Program-made: the position numbers and the translations under genes
Assembly: GCA_910586775.1 (NCBI GenBank)
Contig: CAJUJN010000132.1
Coordinates: 1-6,434 of the forward strand
Source: an uncultured Acetatifactor sp.
Lineage (GTDB): Bacteria > Bacillota > Clostridia > Lachnospirales > Lachnospiraceae
Length of the DNA: 6,434 nucleotides
Direction of reading: 5' to 3'
Notes under the pieces: model-generated
The model's input: only the letters and a program-made list of their open reading frames with translations
The model's database searches: none
What the model was told of the DNA's origin: nothing
Shown here: piece after piece, positions 1-4,565 of the stretch
Numbering within the stretch: the stretch's first letter is position 1
How the letters are laid out: the number at the start of each line of letters is the position of its first letter

Positions 1-19
1 ATTATTACCTCGGGATGAA

Positions 20-712
20 TTAATGTAGTTGGAATTTCTCCCGGGAACTATAGTTCAATATCTTCTGCGAGATTGGACAGATATTCCCATTGTTTATCCA
101 TAGAATTTGTCCTACATATGTAGCTTCCTTTTCCTTAACAAAAATAGCACTTTCATCTTCCATAGCGCAGATAGGCAGATTCTGTTCCACGGAAATCCGT
201 GACAAGGTTTGCAGCAATTCCTGATTTTCCTTCGTGACATGTGCTTTTATCGTAATATCTGCCAATCCCAGCCCGTCATAAGGCACAGGAGATTCCCATA
301 TGTCGAGGGCACGTTTTGCCATGTTGCTGGAACCTGCGCTCACTCCCAGGATAACAGCGGTACTTTTGCGAATTACATCCAATATGCCTTTGTCGCAAAT
401 TAATTGAAATTGCCGAACCCCATGACCGCCCATGAGGAATATACATGACGCCTCCTGAATAAGCCGCCTGGCATCATCTGCAGCCGTTCTGTCATCAATC
501 ACGCTGTACCGCTTGAACGGCATATTGCATTCCTCAAACATAGCGTGCATTCCGGTTGAGTCACTGTCATTTCTTTCATGATCAGAAGGCCATGCACTTA
601 CAAAAACAAGGCTATCGCGAACAGTCAATTCTTCCCTGAGCCGTTCCATAATGTCAACAGGAAAATGATGCGTTGGAAATCCGCTGAAAAATCCTAATAA
701 CTTAGCATTCAT
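20..712 (-). CDS. Peptidase S51 / type 1 glutamine amidotransferase-like protein (PepE-related)
   Basis: This is a 230-residue cytoplasmic protein, close to the ~230 aa of E. coli dipeptidase E. The nucleophile-elbow motif GVSAGS puts the candidate catalytic serine at about residue 125, after a hydrophobic strand (AVILGV), as in the S51 family. MGGH at about 94-97 sits where the family has its oxyanion-hole glycines. H158 (KAHV) and the acidic pair E185/D186 (AMEDES) are candidates for the rest of the triad. No signal peptide or membrane segment is visible. Known PepE enzymes cleave dipeptides with N-terminal Asp. However, the GGH-type loop looks more like the poorly characterised branch often annotated only as 'type 1 glutamine amidotransferase-like', so the substrate is not assigned. 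The frame also allows TTG one codon upstream (715), but ATG at 712 has an AAGGAG nine bases upstream and is preferred. The gene follows malY on the same strand after 118 bases. Its AT content looks higher than that of the genes to the right. Confidence 0.85.
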   Translation of the reverse strand: MNAKLLGFFSGFPTHHFPVDIMERLREELTVRDSLVFVSAWPSDHERNDSDSTGMHAMFEECNMPFKRYSVIDDRTAADDARRLIQEASCIFLMGGHGVRQFQLICDKGILDVIRKSTAVILGVSAGSSNMAKRALDIWESPVPYDGLGLADITIKAHVTKENQELLQTLSRISVEQNLPICAMEDESAIFVKEKEATYVGQILWINNGNICPISQKILNYSSREKFQLH

Positions 713-715
713 CAA

Positions 716-833
716 TACTTTCTCCTTAAGTTCCTCAAAATTATTAACAACATCCCCTTACAATCTCTAACTGTATGTACATAATGCCAGCTCCTCTGTC
801 TTTCTCATATGCTATTTGCAAGCATCGGCTTAG
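716..833 (-). other. Intergenic region between malY-type gene and S51 peptidase gene
   Basis: This 118-base AT-rich spacer lies between two co-directional genes. A 5-bp stem (ATGCT/AGCAT) just after the malY stop has no following T-run, so it is not a credible terminator. A perfect 10-bp palindrome TATGTACATA lies at 774-783. A -10-like AATAAT is present on the minus strand closer to the peptidase gene, but no matching -35 sits 16-18 bases upstream. Read-through from malY is therefore as likely as an independent weak promoter. Confidence 0.4.
722..727 (-). promoter_or_regulatory. Ribosome binding site of the S51 peptidase gene
   Basis: The minus strand reads AAGGAG here, with nine bases to ATG at 712 and six to TTG at 715. 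The spacing favours ATG slightly. The two starts differ by one residue. Confidence 0.7.
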
Positions 834-2036
834 TCAGATTTTGTTAAAAACATACCTGTCAAGCCTTTCCATGGCTTCCGCCACCAGAGAATGGGGCACT
901 GCCAGATTCATGCGGATGGTATATGGCTTATTGAAAGGCCTTCCGTCCTGCCAGATTACACCCACACCGATCCCGGCGCGAATCAGGTCGTCCATGTCAG
1001 TATCATGCGCCCGACACCACTTCTCGCAATCCAGATACAGCATATAAGTTCCCTGGGGCTTTGCCAGCTCCACACCGTCGAAATGGGTGCAGATATAGTC
1101 ATAGGCATAATCCACATTTTCCGTAAGCACCTGGCACAATTCGTCCACCCACCGGGCTCCCTCCGGCTGATAAGCGCCGATCAAAGCGTACATGGAGAGC
1201 ACATTCATGCTGTTGTAATGAGTCAGGCCGGCCTGTTTGCGCACCTTGTCACGCAGATAAGACTCATAGATGATATGGTAGGAACCCACCAGGCCGGCCA
1301 GGTTAAAGGTCTTGGAAGGCGCATAGACAGCAATGGTCCGCTTCCGGGCGTCCGCACTCACCGACTGGGTGGGGATGTGAGTATGACCGGCAAGAATCAG
1401 GTCGGACCATATCTCATCGGAGACAACCACGCAGTCGTTCCTGGCATAAACTTCCATTGCCGCTTCGATTTCTTCTCTTTCCCATACGCGTCCGCTGGGA
1501 TTGTGAGGAGAACAGAAAACAGCAAAGTGGATATGGTTTTCCCGTATCTTTTTATCCATATCTTCGTAATCCATGCGCCAAATCCCCTGTTTATCCCACT
1601 TTAAGTCGCTGAGGACAATCTTGCGGCCATTGTTCTCCATCGTGTCCGTGAAACCCACATAGGTAGGCGCATGGAGCAGAACCGGTTCACCGGGAGCAGT
1701 AAAAGCCTGAACAGCGGCGGCCACGCATCCCAACACCCCATTTTCATAGCCAATATCTTCTTTCCTGATCCCCTCCACTCCATGACGCTCTGCCTGCCAG
1801 CGAATGATGCTGTCATAGTAGGCATCACTCGGGTTAAAGTAACCGAAAGCCGGGTGCTCCAGCCGCTCTGCTATGGCCTTCTGAATGGAAGGCGCCGTGG
1901 CATAGTTCATATCCGCTACCCACATGGGAATTTTCGAAAACCCCTCCTGAATCCGGGCATCCGGAAACGGAATCACATCCACTGCGATGGAATCTTTTCC
2001 CTGTCTGTCAATGATGGAAGTAAAATCGTATCTCAT
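834..2036 (-). CDS. malY: MalY/PatB-family PLP-dependent aminotransferase / cystathionine beta-lyase-type C-S lyase
   Basis: This is a 400-residue fold-type I PLP enzyme, matching the ~390 aa of MalY/PatB. Such enzymes release pyruvate, ammonia and a thiol from cystathionine or cysteine conjugates in the cytoplasm. From the ATG at 2036 the protein begins MRYDF, the usual MalY/PatB opening. WVADMNYATAP (39-49) is the family's substrate-side motif, with N where D is usual. NPSGRVW (179-185) supplies the PLP-contacting Asn179. SDEIWSDL (206-213) supplies Asp207 for the pyridine nitrogen. APSKTFNLAG (239-248) carries the Schiff-base Lys242. IRMNLAVP (374-381) supplies the carboxylate-binding Arg375. 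All catalytic positions look intact. The frame runs 12 codons further up to an ATG at 2072 with a weaker AAGGA, so a 412-residue form is possible. A strong promoter lies at 2098-2126. Exact activity (beta-lyase versus transaminase) cannot be read from sequence; the symbol is by family. Confidence 0.9.
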   Translation of the reverse strand: MRYDFTSIIDRQGKDSIAVDVIPFPDARIQEGFSKIPMWVADMNYATAPSIQKAIAERLEHPAFGYFNPSDAYYDSIIRWQAERHGVEGIRKEDIGYENGVLGCVAAAVQAFTAPGEPVLLHAPTYVGFTDTMENNGRKIVLSDLKWDKQGIWRMDYEDMDKKIRENHIHFAVFCSPHNPSGRVWEREEIEAAMEVYARNDCVVVSDEIWSDLILAGHTHIPTQSVSADARKRTIAVYAPSKTFNLAGLVGSYHIIYESYLRDKVRKQAGLTHYNSMNVLSMYALIGAYQPEGARWVDELCQVLTENVDYAYDYICTHFDGVELAKPQGTYMLYLDCEKWCRAHDTDMDDLIRAGIGVGVIWQDGRPFNKPYTIRMNLAVPHSLVAEAMERLDRYVFNKI

Positions 2037-2045
2037 CTTTTGTCT

Positions 2046-2052
2046 CTCCTTT
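2046..2052 (-). promoter_or_regulatory. Ribosome binding site deciding the malY start
   Basis: The minus strand reads AAAGGAG, nine bases before ATG at 2036. It is stronger than the AAGGA (ten bases spacing) before the upstream in-frame ATG at 2072, and the protein from 2036 begins in the family-typical way. This decides for the 400-residue form. Confidence 0.75.
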
Positions 2053-2097
2053 TCCAAAAACTTTTCTGCCATCCGTTTCAGGTCCTTAACTATTTTT

Positions 2098-2126
2098 AAT
2101 ATATATCAAAGCATATACCGTGTCAA
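2098..2126 (-). promoter_or_regulatory. Sigma-A type promoter of malY
   Basis: On the minus strand a perfect -35 TTGACA (2121-2126) is followed after exactly 17 bases by a -10 TATATT (2098-2103), five of six matching consensus. Predicted transcription start is near 2091, giving a leader of about 55 bases to the preferred ATG, too short for a typical riboswitch. A second TTGACA (2129-2134) lies directly upstream of the first, so the -35 region is a tandem TTGACAGCTTGACA. Confidence 0.75.
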
Positions 2127-2143
2127 GCTGTCAAAATTTGAGC
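2127..2143. promoter_or_regulatory. Dyad next to the malY -35, possible operator
   Basis: A perfect odd palindrome TCAAAATTTGA (2131-2141) is flanked by a further GC/GC match. It overlaps the upstream copy of TTGACA. Its position just upstream of a -35 suits an activator or repressor site, but no regulator gene is in the window and a short AT-rich palindrome could arise by chance. Confidence 0.3.
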
Positions 2144-2295
2144 AAAACAGGTGAAAACGGAGCCGTAAACAGAAAGTTATACCCGCGAGCGCATTCATTT
2201 GCCGTGCAATTCAAAAGTTATTTTCGGACCGTTAAAAACAACAGTAAAATGTATTTTCAACACGGAGAAATCATATATTGAATCAAAAGTATCAC
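2144..2295. other. Remainder of divergent intergenic region, no gene seen
   Basis: This AT-rich stretch lies upstream of the deacetylase. The plus-strand frame is open from a TTG at 2199 through to the deacetylase, but this extension has no good ribosome binding site, is not family-like and precedes a clear MKK membrane-anchor start, so I treat it as non-coding. Isolated -10-like hexamers (TAAAAT at 2245-2250, TATATT at 2274-2279) lack convincing -35 partners at 16-18 bases. The octamer ACACGGAG occurs twice, at 2260-2267 and 2294-2301. Confidence 0.4.
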
Positions 2296-2301
2296 ACGGA
2301 G
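2296..2301 (+). promoter_or_regulatory. Ribosome binding site of the deacetylase
   Basis: ACGGAG lies eleven bases before ATG 2313. The spacing is long and the match moderate, but this is the only Shine-Dalgarno-like stretch close to the MKK start. It suggests modest translation. Confidence 0.5.
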
Positions 2302-2312
2302 CAGAGTTTATC

Positions 2313-3011
2313 ATGAAAAAGATTCTGACAGCAATCCTCCTTTTTGACATGGCAGCGGGATTGCTGTTTTCATACTTATATGGGATGCGCAGCAGAACGG
2401 TGGCCGCAGACAGCGGCATAGTGAAGGTGGCGGAGGACGGACTGGAAGCAGCGGATGTAAAGAAGATTGCCATTACTTTTGACGATGGCCCTCATCCCTG
2501 CTACACGGAACAGTTACTGGACGGTTTGAAGAAACGGGGAGTTGTGGCTACCTTTTTCGTTACGGGCGAGCATGCGGAGCTCCATCCGGAAGTTATCGAA
2601 AGAATGAAGGAAGAGGGCCATCTCGTAGGCAACCATACATACAGCCATATTCAGCTGACGAAAAGCAATCGGGATGTGTTCAAAGAGGAACTGATCAAAA
2701 CCAATGAAATCCTGAAGGAAATCACAGGGGAAGAGGTGCAGTATGTACGCCCTCCCTATGGCTCCTGGGACAAAAGTTTCGAAAAAGAACTGAATATGTT
2801 CCCGGTGCTCTGGACGGTGGACCCGTTGGACTGGTGTTCCAAAAATGTAAGCTGTATCACGGAAAAAATTGTCAGCAAGACCGGGGAGAATGACATTATC
2901 CTGATGCATGACTATTATGACACCTCCGTGACAGCGGCGCTGAAAGCCATCGACAAACTGTTGGAGGAGGGATATACCTTTGTGACGGTGGAGGAGATAT
3001 TATTTGACTGA
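2313..3011 (+). CDS. Membrane-anchored polysaccharide deacetylase (NodB domain, CE4)
   Basis: This 232-residue protein should act outside the membrane, removing N- or O-acetyl groups from an envelope polysaccharide such as peptidoglycan or another amino sugar polymer. Residues 1-24 (MKK, then a hydrophobic run) form a signal anchor or signal peptide. A possible cleavage site near VAA (30-32) is visible but not certain. The NodB core covers about 51-230, with all five CE4 motifs: TFDDGP (55-60; Asp57 base, Asp58 metal), HTYSH (108-112; His108 and His112 metal ligands), RPPYG (146-150), the W167/D170/D173/W174 aromatic motif, and LMHD with His199. The metal-binding set is complete, so activity is expected. 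The size is that of a minimal PdaB/PgdA-type enzyme with no extra cell-wall-binding domain. Cys175 and Cys181 follow directly after the DW motif, an uncommon place for cysteines. ATG 2313 follows a CGGAG, eleven bases away. It is divergent from malY and convergent with pfk. The exact polymer is unknown. Confidence 0.9.
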   Translation: MKKILTAILLFDMAAGLLFSYLYGMRSRTVAADSGIVKVAEDGLEAADVKKIAITFDDGPHPCYTEQLLDGLKKRGVVATFFVTGEHAELHPEVIERMKEEGHLVGNHTYSHIQLTKSNRDVFKEELIKTNEILKEITGEEVQYVRPPYGSWDKSFEKELNMFPVLWTVDPLDWCSKNVSCITEKIVSKTGENDIILMHDYYDTSVTAALKAIDKLLEEGYTFVTVEEILFD

Positions 3012-3027
3012 AGGCTGTGGCAAAAGA

Positions 3028-3066
3028 ACTGCCGCTCTCCGGTCGCTCAGACCGGAAAACGGCAGT
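3028..3066. terminator. Two-tier hairpin, probable bidirectional terminator
   Basis: The outer stem ACTGCCG (3028-3034) pairs perfectly with CGGCAGT (3060-3066). The inner stem TCCGGTC (3038-3044) pairs perfectly with GACCGGA (3050-3056) around a GCTCA loop, with a small internal loop between the tiers. On the plus strand a T-rich stretch (AAATTTTCTGTC) follows from 3071. On the minus strand TCTTTTG follows directly. It lies between the ends of the convergent deacetylase and pfk genes, so it can serve both. The T-runs are imperfect. Confidence 0.75.
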
Positions 3067-3107
3067 CCGTAAATTTTCTGTCTTAATTCTGTCTCAACTA
3101 TACTACA

Positions 3108-4352
3108 TTATTTCTTCTTAAGCACCAGATGCTGAGGCAAACCATTCACCATGAACGGCTGATAGTCGCCCAGGATCAAAGGCTCTACATAATTGATGAA
3201 CTCATCCGTCACGTAGTTTCCTTCCTTGTTCATCCAGTTGCGGGGAACCAGCTTCTCGTTGTTGGCAATACGATGTACATCATAAATGCCGGCAGCACTC
3301 ATGTAAGGGTCATCCGCAACACGGTCGATCACAACCATCTTGCCGCTATCTCCCTCGTCGGCAGCCTTAACGGCAGCACCGCCCACCATGAAAGCCTCGT
3401 CCACGTCCACACGGGAAGCCATATGGGAAGCGCTTCTCTGCAGGGTGGAGAATTCGATGCTTCTGGTCTTGCAGCCGGTCTCCGCTCTCAGGAAGTTCGC
3501 CAGATATGCGGCAGTTCCCTGCAGCTGCTTGTGGCCGAAAGCGTCAACATAATCCGCGCCGCCGGACAGCTCGCTTACATATCTGCCGTCGGCCAGTTTG
3601 ATGCCCTCGGAAACCGCGATGACAACAGACTCTTTCTTCTTCAGCAGCTCCTGGGCATGCTTCAGGAATTTGTCAACATCAAAAACAACCTCCGGAAGGT
3701 AGATCAGGTCAGGACCTTCGCACTCCTCTGTCCTGGCAAGAGCTGTGGCGCCTGTCAGCCATCCTGCATTGCGTCCCATAATCTCAAGGATGGTGATGGC
3801 TTCCTTGTCATTGTACGTCAATCCCAGCGCATCCCTGATGATCTCTTTGGTGGAAGCAGCAATATACTTGGCGGCGCTGCCGAAACCGGGGGTATGGTCC
3901 GTAAGAGCCAGATCGTTGTCAATGGTCTTGGGCACGCCCAGGAACTTCTGTGTATGTCCCTTGATAATCGCATAATCGGACAGCTTCTTGATGGTATCCA
4001 TGGAATCGTTTCCGCCGATATAGATGAATGCCTCAATCTGCAGCTTGTCCAGAATCTGGAAAATCTTCTCGTAAATCTCGGAATTCTCATGAATCTCCGG
4101 CAGCTTGTAACGGCAGGAGCCAAGGAATGCGGAAGGTGTCCTCTTCAGCAGCTCGATGTCCATGTCGGAATGAATCTGAGTAGCCAGGTCCACATACTGC
4201 TCATCCAGAAAACCCTGAATGCCATGGAGCATTCCGTATACCTTGTGGAATCCTCTCTCCTTTGCGGTCTTGTACACGCCCGCGAGGCTGGAATTGATTA
4301 CGGCAGTAGGTCCGCCTGACTGTCCTACAATGATGTTGCGTTTCTTTGCCAT
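3108..4352 (-). CDS. pfk: 6-phosphofructokinase, PPi-dependent type
   Basis: This 414-residue cytoplasmic enzyme phosphorylates fructose 6-phosphate to fructose 1,6-bisphosphate in glycolysis. The N-terminal GGPTAVIN (13-20) begins the nucleotide/PPi-site fold. GGNDS (113-117) has Asp116 where ATP enzymes have Gly (E. coli Gly104). PKTIDND (141-147) has Lys142 where ATP enzymes have Gly124. This Asp plus Lys pair is the established signature of the PPi-using enzymes, which are reversible and save ATP. Asp145 is the catalytic base position, and MGRNAGWL (192-199) binds the sugar phosphate. The length fits the longer PPi-type/clade X enzymes rather than the ~320 aa bacterial ATP enzyme. ATG 4352 has GGAGG eight bases upstream. 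The frame extends to a TTG at 4367, but that codon lies directly next to this ribosome binding site and is rejected. A promoter lies at 4410-4438. The cosubstrate is inferred from the residues. Confidence 0.92.
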   Translation of the reverse strand: MAKKRNIIVGQSGGPTAVINSSLAGVYKTAKERGFHKVYGMLHGIQGFLDEQYVDLATQIHSDMDIELLKRTPSAFLGSCRYKLPEIHENSEIYEKIFQILDKLQIEAFIYIGGNDSMDTIKKLSDYAIIKGHTQKFLGVPKTIDNDLALTDHTPGFGSAAKYIAASTKEIIRDALGLTYNDKEAITILEIMGRNAGWLTGATALARTEECEGPDLIYLPEVVFDVDKFLKHAQELLKKKESVVIAVSEGIKLADGRYVSELSGGADYVDAFGHKQLQGTAAYLANFLRAETGCKTRSIEFSTLQRSASHMASRVDVDEAFMVGGAAVKAADEGDSGKMVVIDRVADDPYMSAAGIYDVHRIANNEKLVPRNWMNKEGNYVTDEFINYVEPLILGDYQPFMVNGLPQHLVLKKK

Positions 4353-4360
4353 TTTACGTT

Positions 4361-4365
4361 CCTCC
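4361..4365 (-). promoter_or_regulatory. Ribosome binding site deciding the pfk start
   Basis: GGAGG on the minus strand is eight bases before ATG 4352. It fixes the start at MAKKRN and excludes the in-frame TTG at 4367. Confidence 0.85.
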
Positions 4366-4409
4366 AAAAATTATACTCGTACATTACTCACAAAAATCCT
4401 CTCTGCTAA

Positions 4410-4438
4410 ATCATACCAAATATGAAGAGAAATTACAA
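4410..4438 (-). promoter_or_regulatory. Sigma-A type promoter of pfk
   Basis: On the minus strand TTGTAA (4433-4438, four of six to consensus) is separated by 17 bases from TATGAT (4410-4415, five of six). The leader to the ATG would be about 50 bases. The promoter lies downstream of the ABC gene, so pfk can be transcribed on its own. No terminator was seen between the ABC gene and this promoter, so read-through is also possible. Confidence 0.65.
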
Positions 4439-4446
4439 TATGCAAA

Positions 4447-4536
4447 TTAGCTTCCTTCCGGCATTTTTTCATCCGATTTTTTCATTCCGGCCTCTTCCAG
4501 GCATTTTTGCGCTTTCCGGGTTCCGCTACAGGGCAT
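4447..4536 (-). CDS. Possible 29-residue ORF or gene remnant between ABC gene and pfk
   Basis: An ATG at 4536 opens 29 codons ending in TAA. The peptide begins MPCSGTRKAQKC and ends in a charged tail (MKKSDEKMPEGS). Codon choice (CTG GAA GAG GCC GGA, AAA-rich) looks like coding DNA of this genome, and the hydrophilic end resembles a true C-terminus. Against it: the nearest GGAG is 14 bases from the ATG, the reading frame is open upstream into the ABC gene without another good start, and I recognise no family. An internal ATG (12 codons) has a better placed AGAGG. It could be a small peptide gene, the tail of a decayed gene, or chance. Confidence 0.25.
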   Translation of the reverse strand: MPCSGTRKAQKCLEEAGMKKSDEKMPEGS

Positions 4537-4565
4537 GCAGAGCAGCCGCGCTCCGCAAAAGATGT

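Noticed and set aside
808..827. Small inverted repeat (ATGCT/AGCAT) after the malY stop as terminator
   Set aside because: The stem is only five base pairs and no T-run follows on the minus strand.
2037..2091. Riboswitch or T-box in the malY leader
   Set aside because: The predicted leader is only about 55 bases and shows no T-box sequence or S-box-like helices.
2199..2312. N-terminal extension of the deacetylase from a TTG
   Set aside because: It would bury the MKK membrane anchor 38 residues inside the protein and lacks a ribosome binding site.
3129..4319. Long plus-strand open frame (396 codons) opposite pfk
   Set aside because: It mirrors the pfk codons on the other strand, has no family features, and pfk motifs are fully intact.
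4370..4375. Perfect TATAAT on the minus strand just before the pfk ribosome binding site
   Set aside because: It would start transcription within the GGAGG, and no -35-like hexamer lies 16-18 bases upstream. The TTGTAA-17-TATGAT pair further up is better.
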